From Nectonema munidae (taxonomy: Eukaryota; Nematomorpha; Nectonematoida; Nectonematidae): a stretch of DNA of 64,000 nt. The translations under genes were made by a program, and so were the position numbers. The stretch is from positions 852,001-916,000 of the forward strand of contig JAUIRK010000909.1 of the NCBI GenBank assembly GCA_030549495.1, in the 5' to 3' direction. Below the pieces are notes generated by a model. It saw nothing but the letters and a program-made list of their open reading frames with translations. It made no database searches and was not told the origin of the DNA. Each line of letters starts with the position of its first letter. Position 1 is the first letter of the stretch. Positions 40,501-46,000 of the stretch are shown here, piece by piece.

Positions 40501-43500
40501 TTGCTACGAAAATGGTGGACCTTTTGACAACCAGTGTAACATCAATGCACCAAATAATGAAATTCGCCTGCTTCAAATATATGACTCCATTGAAAAAAAT
40601 CCACGCGATTAGTCATTAAAATTCTCGTCCTCAAGGGGTTAACGGATCTGTAGAATGCTTAAATATTTTAAATTGGAGTCGCAGTAGGAGTCGGGTTTTT
40701 GTAAGAACTTGAAGTAGGAGTCGGTTATATTCCCTTCAACTAATCTACTTATCAACGTTTTGGGTGTTTGCTCCATTTGGTGGGAGATAAGGTTTTGGTG
40801 ATTTTGTATGCGTGTTCTTGAAAAGTAATGCATAGAATTTTAGAGTGTGTCGTTGCGAAGATTAGTGATGGGACGATACAAACCTTTTGTACGATTCCCA
40901 TTACGACGCTGATTTTTTTTTATTTTGAATCTATAAATTTTTCACAAATCAACTAAGTATTCAATTAGCAATGATCTTTGATTAAGTTGAGAAAACATAA
41001 AAAAACATCAAAATTTTTCTATATTCTTATACTTAACACAAATGATAATAATTACCTTATAAACCTTTTACACAAATGGCAAAAACATCTAAACGATAAT
41101 AAATCTGAAAATGACATAAAATCCCACTTTAACAAATACGAACTCACTTAACTTTTAAAGTTTAACACCTCTTTAAAGTGTAGAGTTAAGATAGGCAATC
41201 AGTTATTAATTTTCAATCATGTATTGTATGTTATCTATACATTCATACATGTTACTATTATGTAGATTGTAGATTATTATTATACAAATCAAGCAGAAAG
41301 ATTATTCTAAATAGCATTTAGATTCAAAAACGTTAGGTCCTAAAACACGTCAAAAATCTAAATGCTCGTTTTACAGTTTTTGACTATAGAGAGTATTCAT
41401 GAAAAACGTTTATCAGAAAAGATTATTTAATAATAGACTTTGCTATACATAAAATGTTACCTTTGTTTATTTAATAAAAAAATGTTTCAAAAAAAAATAA
41501 AAGAATCGGGACAGGGTATCGGGAGGTAGGAGAATATTTTTCCGATGCGATTTCGATTTGGCTACATGAAAAAATCCTGAATCTCACGATTCCAATTCCG
41601 ATTAATCGTCCCGTTACTAATTTCTATGTTGATTGGTGTGCTGTATTCTTTGTTGGATTGGGTGGATGAAAAGTGTGGATTGTGACTTGGTGATTGTGAG
41701 GCATATTTTATTTTCTATCCAGTCGTAATGTTTATGAATTCAGATGACAATTTCTCAGCTCCAAGCAGGTTTTTCGATACACCAATCGCCTGCGTTTTGT
41801 TCAATGAAATTTTATATATTCAAAGTAGACGATTTTCATTTCTTCAGACACTGGTGCTCAAAGGATTACGACACTTGAAAATGAAATAACTACAAAGTCC
41901 TTAAATATCAGGTTGGCTGGATGTCACGATTTACTGTTCGGTATCCTAGGATTTGGCATTAATTAAAATTTTCACGATATTTGGACAATAAATACGGCTG
42001 GATAACTAATATTAAATTACTATTACTTTGAACAATAACACAAAGATATAATTTTTTATACTTTAACATTAACTTCATTACAATTATAGAGAAATTAAAA
42101 ATAACATTTATAAATAAAAAAATGACTCGAAAAATTTTCTCTTTCTATTTTTGTAAAAATAATTTGATAAAAATTATAAAACTTGTACGTCAAAATATTT
42201 TAAAATAAAATACAATTAAAAAATATAAAATAAAATTTGACAATTGATAATGATGTTTTTTAAATTTGTATAAGATATTTTTTTTTTAAATAATTGTATT
42301 CGTTGTGTAAGATTTCAAATTAAAAATAATTAAACTAATGAAAATTTAAAAGATTTTACAAAATAAAATAAAGCTCACATTTTAAAGATTAAAAACAGAA
42401 TTAAAAAAATCTCAAAAAAAATGAACTCTAATTACAAATATAAAAGGATAATAAATTCAAGATTAAAATATATTTTAACCCCTCTCTATAAATATTTTCA
42501 ATTTGCAAGTTTTTGTATTTTTTTTATATAAGATGTAAAATATATAATGTTTGCCTGTTCAACCTATAAATGAGAATTCATTTTTATACAACTTAACCCA
42601 TTAAGTCCCAATGCTTCCATTTGGGAACATAAGTGATTTCATCTTCGTCTGCTTTTTTCAAAATCGTCTGAGTTTTTTTAGATATCGTCTGATTTCTATG
42701 GTATTTCCTAAAGTTTTCTGGATTTTTGTGGAAATGCAAAAGGAAAATGCTCAACAAAATATTTCGCCTAATAAATAAAATAAAGCTACTCTTTATGCAG
42801 AAATTCATGGAAATATTTTGGAATGTTTTGAAGAATTTGTTTCTACAGCAGACAGAAAAAGATGCAGCTACATCTAAAGAAATTTAAAATGGAAATAAAA
42901 ATGTTAAAAATTTATTTACCCAAAGCATTGCTGCCAAGAAAGAAAAATCATCTACATGGATTCATAATCCATAATGAATCTGGAATAATCATGATGGAAG
43001 ATTATAATGCATAGAAGATGATGCATAATGAATCTGGAAAACGCTATAATTTGTATGTTATATATACATTTTATTAGTGTTGTACCGATTAGATCAGCAT
43101 CGGTATGGGTTTAATTGACTTTTTTGGATTGATCGGTATCGGTATCAGAAAATTTTTATTGTTGACTGATTTTATCAGCCGAACCAATAGAAAAATAAAA
43201 GTTCATTACTAGAGCTATAAATAGTAAAAGAACTTTTGTATTGTCCGTCATTTTTGAACCATCTTCTCAACTTTTAAGTATCTATATTTCTATTTTATGT
43301 CAATTTTGTTTTACCTTTCCCCAAGTTTTAGTTGACGTTTGGTTGTGGTGGACAAGTTTACTCTCCTATAAGAAACAAATTAAAAGAAACCATGGGAGAC
43401 AAGTTCATGTTTTACATTAAAATTTAATAAATTTTAATATAATAGTTTTTATATTTTTTAATAAATGTTATGGAGACTTTTATTATGATGTCCAAAACTA

Positions 43501-44767
43501 TTAATACAAAAAAATTTAAAATTTTATATACTTAAAATATTTTCTCATTATCCATATCGGCATTTAAAATTTAATCTGTATCGGCATAGATGGAAAAAAT
43601 GGGATCGGTACTTCACTACTAGTTATCAATATTAAATAATGCAAATACATTATCGGGAACAAAAATCAATGTTTGCCGCATATATGCAATTGAGCACTGC
43701 TAAAAAACTATCTATATGTAACAAACTCTACTTGTGAACATTGTGCTACTTTGTTGTTACAGCGATTTTATATATAATTAAATTTCGACTGAAAATGTGT
43801 TGATAATTAGTATAAAAAAATCTTAGCTCTTTACTTTAATTACTATATTAAAACATTTTTTAATTTGAATAGAATACATACACACACAAGGACAACAAAA
43901 CTCATAGATAAATAATTTTATTGAGAAAATAAATATACATATCAATGTCACATAGTTTTGCAAATATATGAATTATACAGTTATACGTTAAACATTAATC
44001 ATCTTTTATATCTATAAGTACAAAATTAGTATGCATTTCTAGCCTTCGACTTTTCTGTTTAATTCGACTTATCTTATGGTTTTTCCTCGAATTTGGCTAA
44101 ATATAGGCAGTAGATCAAGATAATTTTTAATACCCTATGCGGCTATGAACATTAATGGGGAGGGGCTAAGCCTACCTTGCTCTCTCTGGTAGCTTCTGTT
44201 GATGAGCATTTGAAAGAAATTCTCTTGGTTAGATTTAGAAAATTTGGATGATATTCTAAAACCTTACCCAAGGATTTATAACTCTCAGGAAAACTTTTTA
44301 GTAATTTTAGATTATTAAAAATATAATTTATATTTGTTAAAAAAATGGAAAGTTAAGAAATTTTAGGAACACTGTTCTTAGTTATTTTATCTCTTTAGTA
44401 GTTCGATACTTTCTATTGTAGGTAGGATGGAAAGCGGGCTTTAAACGTTAAAAAAGCACTGAATCAGTCAAGTCAACTGAATGGAAATGTGAATAATATA
44501 AAATATATTTCAAAAAAACTTACCAAGAACAAATTGCACAAGATCATTTTTAAATGCTTTTAAACATTTTGCGATATAAACATCTTTACTTTTTTCTTTG
44601 GGTTGAAACGTTATTTTAAAGGGAGTTAAAAGTTCAGTCAATGAAATGAAATTAGAAAAATTTAGAAAAACATATTCTATTTTTTTAGCTTCTTTATTAT
44701 GTTTCACTAAAATATTATTAACCCAATTAAGAAAAATTTCTTCTCGAAATGGGTAGCTATTTTCCAT
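1..44767 (-). CDS. jbug: Jitterbug-type filamin (three CH domains plus filamin repeats), 3' end beyond window
   Basis: Actin-binding cytoskeletal protein of the filamin family. Eighteen exons on the minus strand, in coding order: 44524-44767, 33096-33194, 28297-28426, 25152-25217, 24865-25090, 24131-24242, 23876-23989, 22443-22661, 21648-21728, 21441-21578, 16016-16186, 15235-15374, 14235-14390, 13104-13250, 8556-8897, 8071-8359, 4876-5169 and 1-1500. All junctions use GT-AG and all phases agree, giving about 1,489 codons with no stop. CH1 is roughly residues 5-113, CH2 122-224 and CH3 229-330. From about residue 350 there are filamin Ig-like repeats with typical signatures (CKVTFTPKSAEQHFISIKFN; VPGSPWSCRVVD; VKYTLPSVGIYMANV). 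Vertebrate filamins have two CH domains. Three CH domains before filamin repeats is the architecture known for Drosophila jitterbug, hence the symbol. Exons are compact but introns reach 11 kb and are full of transposons. Family and architecture are confident; exact ends of exons 16 and 17 are less so. Confidence 0.9.
1603..1745. mobile_element. Short TTAA-type miniature element, copy A
   Basis: Shares a long internal stretch in reverse orientation with 42595-42705 and with 26876-26997 (common words: CATTTGGGAACATAAGT, TTCATCTTCGTCTGCTTTTT, GATATCGTCTGATTTC). The right end carries CCCATTAAGTCCC in reverse. Its borders are eroded here. Confidence 0.55.
1899..2026. mobile_element. TTAA-flanked miniature element (piggyBac-like MITE)
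   Basis: Bounded by TTAA on both sides (1895-1898 and 2027-2030) with perfect 10-bp inverted ends, CCCGTTAACG. TTAA duplications are the mark of piggyBac-type transposition. About 128 bp, no coding capacity. A diverged partial copy lies at 31024-31115. Confidence 0.72.
2470..2708. mobile_element. hAT-like miniature element with perfect 8-bp target duplication
   Basis: Inverted ends CAGTGGCAGATCCAG and CAGTGGCGGATCCAG (14 of 15 match) enclose 239 bp. Both flanks carry GTGCTAGA (2462-2469 and 2709-2716), an exact 8-bp duplication as hAT elements make. Non-coding. The intact duplication suggests a fairly recent insertion. Confidence 0.85.
4876..5169 (-). CDS. jbug: Filamin exon 17: divergent repeat
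   Basis: Encodes INLIELYLVETSKDDDFV and NVTYKVSFTPKIANLPVKIK then DDFLLPG, a filamin-repeat end. Two acceptors are possible: ...GGCTTTAG at 5169 (phase 1, agrees with exon 16) and ...GGGTTGCAG at 5182 (phase 0, would need another upstream exon). I chose the first for phase agreement. Ends CCAG|GTTTGA, phase 1. Confidence 0.78.
5689..6022. mobile_element. hAT-like miniature element with exact 8-bp target duplication
   Basis: Flanked by GCTGAAAT at 5681-5688 and 6023-6030. Imperfect inverted ends (CCAGGGCAGATTA against CAGCAGCGGATTAG). GC-rich terminal regions carry several CCCC/GGGG words, and there is a 13-base G run at about 5934-5946. Non-coding. Confidence 0.75.
6253..6283. repeat. Perfect 12-bp inverted repeat (hairpin)
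   Basis: TTCCATGTAGTG, a 7-nt spacer, then CACTACATGGAA. Could be the core of a palindromic element or chance. Confidence 0.5.
8071..8359 (-). CDS. jbug: Filamin exon 16: divergent repeat with Asn run
   Basis: Acceptor follows a good pyrimidine tract (TTCTTATTTCCCTATTTTAAG). The exon contains SDSNNNNNLTKRSYFIEFS and STPGKCTIIAEQLEN, which fit filamin strands after a low-complexity insert, then a Ser/Glu-rich stretch. I placed the end at a perfect donor (GTAAGTTT); the frame stays open to 7994 in genomic DNA, so a longer exon is possible. Confidence 0.72.
8556..8897 (-). CDS. jbug: Filamin exon 15: repeat 4 end, Asn-rich linker, next repeat start
   Basis: Starts with KCKVTFTPKSAEQHFISIKF and PIPNSPFTCNV, the clean end of repeat 4. 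About 55 residues follow that are rich in Asn, Glu, Lys and Ser (including NVNQNNKNKSKDE) with no filamin pattern, then SGDALERSFK, which resembles a repeat start (SGxGLExA). Phase 0 to 0; the donor is GTATTA. Confidence 0.87.
9330..11744 (+). mobile_element. Tigger/pogo-type DNA transposon
   Basis: Ends CAGTGGAACCTCGGTTAACG (left) and CAGTAGAACTCCGTTATTAA (right, reversed) are typical of Tigger elements, next to TA dinucleotides (9328-9329, 11745-11746). It carries a degenerate plus-strand transposase between about 10230 and 11613. A roughly 125-bp block in the left non-coding part is tandemly repeated with a 140-bp period (copies begin near 9861 and 10001). About 2.4 kb. Confidence 0.88.
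10230..11613 (+). pseudogene. Tigger (pogo/CENP-B-like) transposase, broken
   Basis: Shows the CENP-B-type DNA-binding part (WFQKARSIHVPVSGPMIQEQ, DFKASQGWLNRFK), then the DDE domain with its three acidic sites: YNMDETGLFYRCLP, LLFLDNAPSHTK and SVLQPLDQGIIQF. The first helix-turn-helix region is mostly missing after KRKRVS. Frame changes near 10470 and 10620 separate three readable blocks; the last, 10795-11613, is a clean 272-codon frame with an acidic C-terminal tail. Confidence 0.88.
11747..12530 (+). pseudogene. piggyBac transposase C-terminal remnant
   Basis: Starting right after the Tigger element. The frame to 12155 ends with FYNEFKDGVDVENKILIAYR, equivalent to the piggyBac motif YNxxKGGVDxxDxxxxxYxxxR. 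It continues with LDIGVLNSWLITKLN (family: LDIxxxNAxxI) and, near 12410-12500, a Cys-rich end (CSQCVWN ... CERC ... VCKMHS) like the piggyBac terminal zinc-binding region. Several frame breaks and an in-frame stop after FCN. The N-terminal two-thirds are absent. Confidence 0.72.
13104..13250 (-). CDS. jbug: Filamin exon 14: repeat 3 end, repeat 4 start
   Basis: Encodes IKAYDASLISVESLKNG and then NEAGEGQLEVSINDG, matching the repeat junction and the AGxGxLxVxIxG strand. Donor GTAAGTTT, acceptor TTATTAAAG. 49 codons, phase 0 to 0. Confidence 0.9.
13251..14234. other. Filamin intron 13
   Basis: AT-rich. A possible miniature element spans about 13818-14108, with ends CAGTAACGTAGCCAG and (reversed) TGCCACGTCGCCAGC, but I cannot find a convincing target duplication. 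Nothing else supported. Confidence 0.5.
14235..14390 (-). CDS. jbug: Filamin exon 13: repeat 3
   Basis: Encodes WHVKYTLPSVGIYMANVSIA followed by GQGIKGNPHH, a textbook filamin-repeat C-terminal half. Acceptor TTTATTTAG, donor GTAAGTCT. Exactly 52 codons, phase 0 to 0. Confidence 0.92.
14391..15234. other. Filamin intron 12
   Basis: 844 bp of AT-rich sequence. No element or RNA gene recognised. Confidence 0.6.
15235..15374 (-). CDS. jbug: Filamin exon 12: repeat 2 end, repeat 3 start
   Basis: Joins exon 11 across the conserved PGSPW motif (PG|SPWSCRVVD) and continues into repeat 3, ending NQTGLRAENID. Acceptor AATTTAG, donor GTAAGG. Phase 1 in, phase 0 out. Confidence 0.9.
15375..16015. other. 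Filamin intron 11
   Basis: 641 bp, AT-rich, with a TA-repeat near 15912-15935. Nothing else seen. Confidence 0.6.
16016..16186 (-). CDS. jbug: Filamin exon 11: repeat 2
   Basis: Encodes TGSGKLEVLINNGY and later NPQIINIKFNGIEVPG, diagnostic filamin-repeat strands. Donor GTAAGA, acceptor TTTTTTAAG. The 5.25-kb intron before it carries the RTE-like LINE. Confidence 0.9.
17278..17598 (+). pseudogene. LINE endonuclease domain fragment
   Basis: About 106 codons of apurinic/apyrimidinic-type endonuclease: ISTWNVGSMTG at the start, catalytic-region Glu in VQETKW, then GYRFFYTGESKKRNRIGIIL and LLWVISAYVP. Resembles the endonuclease that vertebrate databases often mislabel as craniofacial development protein 2-like, which is an RTE retrotransposon product. 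Confidence 0.85.
18060..19000 (+). pseudogene. LINE reverse transcriptase fragments
   Basis: Readable in two or three frames: IKANKASGISEVTIDMLKAG, WMTELLNEVWINERIRNDWK, VNIDPKQLGFMPGKSA, LVILTESKEKLQNKI and SSFKYLGSLITE. Order and motifs fit the RTE clade. The catalytic YADD box reads as PDL in place of ADDL. The usual C-terminal segment after YLGSLI is replaced by the inserted hAT element. Confidence 0.83.
18996..20091 (-). mobile_element. hAT transposon (GTF2IRD2-like) inserted in the LINE
   Basis: Minus strand. Starts at 20091 with CAGGCCCGCG and encodes a BED-like finger (CLICSETVSV, LKRHYSTKH), then LAIDESTYVTDEAQLVVFVR, GLQAMKSTTTGVDIF, FHCIIHQQNLCAKSIKF and NFIKSRALNHRQFKEFLKAV. These follow the hAT transposase lineage from which mammalian GTF2IRD2 took its C-terminus. 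The 3' portion beyond DSEYDN is missing where it meets the LINE, so it is truncated. Frame breaks near 19860 and 19206. Confidence 0.85.
20335..21440. other. Remainder of filamin intron 10
   Basis: AT-rich, with a TA repeat at about 21254-21270. No coding signal or element that I can name. The part of this intron before the LINE, 16187-16713, is also unremarkable apart from a GC-richer patch near 16586-16690. Confidence 0.55.
21441..21578 (-). CDS. jbug: Filamin exon 10: repeat 1 end, repeat 2 start
   Basis: Encodes GEFSCNVKFQDIEYSGNPLL and CKVFDMSKVIV, the standard repeat ending (GxHxVxVxFxGxxIxGSPFxVKVxDxSKV). Acceptor TTTTGTTTTAG, donor GTACTT. Phase 1 to phase 1. Confidence 0.9.
21648..21728 (-). 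CDS. jbug: Filamin exon 9: repeat 1 middle
   Basis: Encodes DSEGQPCEAETIINNDKILT and SFVPLKLG, a clear filamin-repeat central region (GPxGxxCxxxxxxNxDxTYxVxFVPxxxG). Phase 1 to phase 1, separated from exon 10 by a 69-nt intron. Confidence 0.87.
21729..22442. other. Filamin intron 8
   Basis: 714 bp. A 12-14 bp inverted repeat with a 6-nt loop lies at about 22246-22281 (arms TTTCTGG and CCAGAAA). Otherwise AT-rich sequence with nothing recognised. Confidence 0.5.
22443..22661 (-). CDS. jbug: Filamin exon 8: linker and start of the first Ig-like repeat
   Basis: After the CH3 domain comes a charged linker (VKRTQSIKSGRDKDTQEKEV) and then the first strands of repeat 1, ending EVFKVSIT. Acceptor CCTTCTAG and donor GTACTT are good and phases fit. 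Homology is weaker here than in the following exons. Confidence 0.8.
22662..23875. other. Filamin intron 7
   Basis: 1.2 kb without a feature I can support. A minus-strand frame at 23449-23796 has no recognisable domain and no splice phase that fits the filamin. Confidence 0.55.
23876..23989 (-). CDS. jbug: Filamin exon 7: CH3 second half
   Basis: Encodes LEQIFSPEDLLKGKLFPLAI and MAYVSQVINL, corresponding to the filamin CH ending IPQVIxPEEIxxPxVDEHSVMTYLSQF. Acceptor TTTTTAAG, donor GTATCA. Phase 1 in and out. Confidence 0.88.
24131..24242 (-). CDS. jbug: Filamin exon 6: CH3 first half
   Basis: Encodes DSWKSGVLLCTLLKDC, the conserved SWxSGxxLxxLLxxC core of a CH domain, then an acidic stretch (LPEEEK). 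Phase 0 in, phase 1 out. The donor (GTTTAA) is weak but the phase fits exon 7. Confidence 0.84.
24243..24864. other. Filamin intron 5 with LINE 3' fragment
   Basis: Nearly all of this intron from about 24385 to 24830 is the 3' end of a minus-strand LINE (separate entry). Confidence 0.6.
24385..24830 (-). mobile_element. 5'-truncated RTE-like LINE, 3' end with ATT repeat
   Basis: Minus strand reads MRMLRLLGRQNFKSKISNEE then EIQRLKWFGHIMRR, the segment after the reverse transcriptase in RTE/CR1-type elements (usually MLRWMxGxxRxDxIRNExIR ... RLRWxGHVxRM). It ends in a short ATT repeat (about 24387-24405 as AAT on the plus strand), a tail typical of RTE elements. Confidence 0.75.
24865..25090 (-). 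CDS. jbug: Filamin exon 5: end of CH2, start of CH3
   Basis: Begins with LENCANGIIVASTLNIPAII, runs through RSILTYLSYF (the CH-terminal SVMTYLSYF motif), then starts a third CH domain with ATIRTVQIVQ and NFQNFV. The domain boundary falls inside this exon. Donor GTAAGTAC, phase 0 out. Confidence 0.9.
25152..25217 (-). CDS. jbug: Filamin exon 4: CH2 middle
   Basis: A 66-nt exon encoding ALTEFCKPGVNSKWRNLN, the CH motif (LhxxxxPGhxxxWxxLN) that follows the SDG segment. Flanked by a strong acceptor (TTTTTTGTTGTAG) and a GTTCTA donor. Phase 2 to phase 2. Confidence 0.87.
26876..26997. mobile_element. Short TTAA-type miniature element, copy B
   Basis: TTAA at 26872-26875 and 26998-27001. Internal sequence (ACAGACGATATCTAAAAAAA, GCAGACGACGATGAAATTAC) matches copies at 1603-1745 and, reversed, 42595-42705. 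About 122 bp, non-coding. Confidence 0.65.
27005..27345 (-). other. GC-richer stretch with a small open frame, unidentified
   Basis: Stands out by base composition from the surrounding intron. On the minus strand a 59-codon frame from about 27250 down to 27070 starts MRWMLFAKNADLSTIGKVDS and continues RAAGIIEGVYKLCISRKFPV with no low-complexity bias. I do not recognise it. It may be a fragment of a transposon protein or a retrocopied host exon. Confidence 0.3.
27592..27814. mobile_element. piggyBac-type miniature element with long inverted ends
   Basis: Right end (reversed) reads TTAACCCTAGAAAGACC, almost the classical piggyBac terminus TTAACCCTAGAAAGA. The left end reads TATACCCCAAAAAGACC. 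Inverted similarity runs over about 60 bp on each side (GGTCAATTG, GATAAAAATATTTT, TTATTGTAA). 223 bp, non-coding. Confidence 0.75.
28297..28426 (-). CDS. jbug: Filamin exon 3: start of CH2
   Basis: Encodes KRCMLLWIRSIIPEINFVDL followed by SFSDGIALK, the typical first half of a CH domain (leucine/tryptophan helix, then SDG). Acceptor after a TTTTCAAG tract, donor GTAAAT. Phase 1 in, phase 2 out, matching exons 2 and 4. Confidence 0.86.
28929..29269. mobile_element. hAT-like miniature element nested in a GGAGTC-family repeat
   Basis: Inverted ends GGATCCTCTGAAGAACAACC and GGATCTTTTGAAGAACACCC enclose 341 bp. Flanks CAATTTTT (28921-28928) and TAATTTTT (29270-29277) match at 7 of 8, as a hAT duplication would. 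Outside it, ACGGAGCCGGAGTCAGAGCC (from 28862) and TCTGGCTCCGAAACCCTGG (to 29302, an end of the same kind reversed) look like the ends of an older element it landed in. Confidence 0.68.
30874..30995. mobile_element. TTAA-flanked miniature element
   Basis: TTAA at 30870-30873 and 30996-30999; inverted ends GCCTTTGAACACCAG and CCCTTTGAGCACCAG (13 of 15). 122 bp. Partial relatives end near 40640 (CTCAAGGGGTTAA) and 41870 (CTGGTGCTCAAAGGATTA). Confidence 0.7.
32914..32955. mobile_element. hAT terminal remnant
   Basis: GGCCGCACTAGCAATTTATG followed by TGCGGGCCCCGCAAGCCTG resembles the 5' terminus of the hAT element at 20062-20091 (GGCCGCACAAAAATACG, TCGCGGGCCTG). Only the end is preserved. Confidence 0.45.
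33096..33194 (-). CDS. jbug: Filamin exon 2: end of CH1
   Basis: Encodes the last helices of CH1, including EKILDFVWACILRYQF, matching the filamin pattern LILGLxWxLIxRYQI. A pyrimidine-rich acceptor lies at 33195-33196 and donor GTAAGC follows the exon. Phase 1 in and phase 1 out, as needed. Found by homology, since it is too short to stand out as an open frame. Confidence 0.87.
33573..33815. mobile_element. mariner/Tc1-type miniature element
   Basis: Ends CAGGGTGATTGATAAGTAAC and (reversed) CAGTGTTGGGGGGAAGTAAC enclose 243 bp and sit between TA dinucleotides (33571-33572, 33816-33817). No coding frame. Confidence 0.68.
34303..34502 (+). mobile_element. Candidate tRNA-derived SINE with 12-bp target duplication
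   Basis: 200 bp flanked by AAGTATAATTAA at 34291-34302 and 34503-34514. Inside there is an A-box-like TTAGCTTAACAC (about 34333-34344) and a B-box-like GGTTCGATCCC (34380-34390) at tRNA-like spacing, then a tRNA-unrelated part ending in a CAACCAACC-type tail. Box quality suggests descent from a tRNA gene, but the cloverleaf is not intact, so it is not a functional tRNA. Confidence 0.65.
34895..35522. mobile_element. Non-autonomous hAT element (occupied site)
   Basis: Ends CAGGGTTTCTCAAAGTGGGG and (reversed) CAAGGATTCTCAAACTTC; GC-rich words such as GGCCCCCTGGAGGGCC near the left and GGGGGCCATT near the right end. Flanked by ACTTATCG (34887-34894) and CCTTATCG (35523-35530), 7 of 8. The same flanking DNA without the element occurs reversed at 38798-38965, proving the borders. 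Confidence 0.88.
35640..37620 (+). mobile_element. Non-LTR retrotransposon relic with RNase H
   Basis: Plus strand. Reverse transcriptase remnants: NWRPITLLPCMGKLCEKIL near 35700, then CISNLLFIILIKPLLDFLKK and FSDDLLIAV (the YADD box as FSDD) at 36040-36270. An RNase H domain follows at about 36790-36990 (SPYHAECAGLYAVFQH, LYSDF), then a C-terminal region near 37200-37560 with spaced Cys and His. Ends near CAACCAATTAAACAAACAAG. Many frame breaks. LINEs with RNase H belong to the Jockey/I/R1-type groups; I cannot say which. Confidence 0.72.
38798..39240. repeat. Rearranged partial copy of 34.8-36.3 kb
   Basis: 38798-38965 is a reversed copy of the DNA flanking the hAT element (about 34815-34894 joined to 35523-35635) and shows the unoccupied target CCTTATCG once (38886-38893 on the other strand). 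Immediately after, 38977-39240 is a direct copy of LINE positions 36073-36335 (SNLLFIILIKPLLDFLEK, then FSDDLLNAVEGSNQ). Confidence 0.8.
40863..41619. mobile_element. Probable hAT-like miniature element (ATCGGGAC family)
   Basis: Ends TAGTGATGGGACGAT and (reversed) TAGTAACGGGACGAT match at 13 of 15. The inner right part has repeated TCGGGA/TCGGGAGG and CGATTTCGATT words. 757 bp, no coding frame. A target duplication is not visible. Confidence 0.55.
42595..42705. mobile_element. Short TTAA-type miniature element, copy C
   Basis: Starts TTAACCCATTAAGTCCCAAT and continues CATTTGGGAACATAAGTGAT and TCTTCGTCTGCTTTTTTCAA, the best-preserved end of this family. Its far end merges into surrounding DNA after GATATCGTCTGATTTC. 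Confidence 0.62.
43075..43618. mobile_element. Probable hAT-like miniature element (ATCGGTATCGG family)
   Basis: Ends TAGTGTTGTACCGATTAGAT and (reversed) TAGTGAAGTACCGATCCCAT, with repeated GATCGGTATCGGTATC inside the left part. 544 bp. Flanking octamers CATTTTAT and CTAGTTAT agree at only 5 of 8, so the border is tentative. Confidence 0.55.
44524..44767 (-). CDS. jbug: Filamin exon 1: start codon and most of CH1
   Basis: The ATG at 44767 is followed by residues matching the first CH domain of filamins (FLNWVNNILVKHNKEAKKIE, then LTELLTPF). The exon ends at a consensus donor GTAAGT in phase 1. The frame stays open for some distance upstream, so a slightly longer N-terminus is possible, but this is the first ATG before the CH domain. 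Confidence 0.88.
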
Positions 44768-46000
44768 ATGTTCAGAATTCAAAGCAAAAAAATAATTTTG
44801 GACTTTTAAAACATTTCGGCTAGAGCGGTTATATAATTAAAAATAAATAAAAAAATAACAATTCTAATTTAATTATTTTATTTAACATATATCAATTAGG
44901 ATTAAAGTTTGTTTATGTTGACAATACATAAATATATCGTTTTTTATTTATTAAACGTCAGAGGTGCTAATAGATGGATATAAAATATACCATCTATTGA
45001 CGAGAGAAAGTAGTTTTTATATATAGTGTTATACATATATAATATGTATTAATAAAATATTACATAATACGGTACATTAGGACGGATCATGATTTAAGAT
45101 TTTAATTTGCCCAAGCAAAGCCCTCTTTAATCCGACTGTCATAAATATTTTCTTCGTTTTTTTCATTAAATGTAACTTAATGGAAAAAAAAGAGTGTAAA
45201 AATCATTCCAGAATTTAGAAGCCCGATACCGTTTACATTTTTTTGATTTAATAAGGTTAAATCTATCCACCTCATTGCAAAAACGGAAAATATATTCTCA
45301 GATTAAAAAGTAAAGAGAGTTTTTATTATTAAATTCGAACTCAGTTTAATGAGATCAGGATTCAGTACTTTACAAAATGACTACTTTACATTTACACATT
45401 TAAATAATTGTTTGATAAACAATCAAAAAATTTAAAAAGTCTATCAGTCAGGTGGGGATCATGCATAGAAGCGAGTATAGTGATATAATCAGTGAGTCTA
45501 GAAAATGTTATTAATATCGATTATAAAGAGGATAGGTACTAGTATAGAGCTTTACGGTATTCCACATAAAGTTTTCAGAAATTGTGTGAATTTTATTCTC
45601 AAATTACAGTATATCTCATTTCGTCTTTTGATTTTAAATATATTTAAAATTGAGTCAGGATCAAGCTTATTTTGAACACAAATAATAATTTTAATGGTTC
45701 CAATGTTTATACTATTATCTAAATATATTAGGAAGAAACATGGTTATTTGGTTAGAAGAGGTTGAAAATTGAGACCATTGCTTTGTAGGTAAATTAAATA
45801 TGTGTTTTATTCTCCTTATTAATTTAATCTTTGGTAAGATTAAGGGGTTCAGATTTAAATTTTAAACTAATAAAATTTAGCGAAATATTTTCAATTATAT
45901 ATAGAATTGATTGTTTAATTAACAATTAAAGGAAAATAAACTTATTATATTTTTTTGAATGATAATATATAAAGTAAAATTTGCGAGCTGGGAAGAACTT
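44768..46000. other. Upstream region of the filamin gene
   Basis: AT-rich DNA 5' of the filamin start codon. It should contain the 5' untranslated region and possibly the promoter, but no TATA or initiator element can be told from background AT sequence. Untranslated 5' exons further upstream cannot be excluded. Confidence 0.4.

Larger units (their letters stand above)
33195..44523. other. Filamin intron 1 (11.3 kb)
   Basis: The largest intron. Holds a mariner-type miniature element, a SINE, a hAT element, a LINE with RNase H, a rearranged partial copy of the same region, and two more miniature elements (40863-41619, 43075-43618), each listed separately. Stretches 37630-38790 and 39245-40400 carry nothing I can name. 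First introns often contain enhancers, but no site is evident. Confidence 0.6.
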
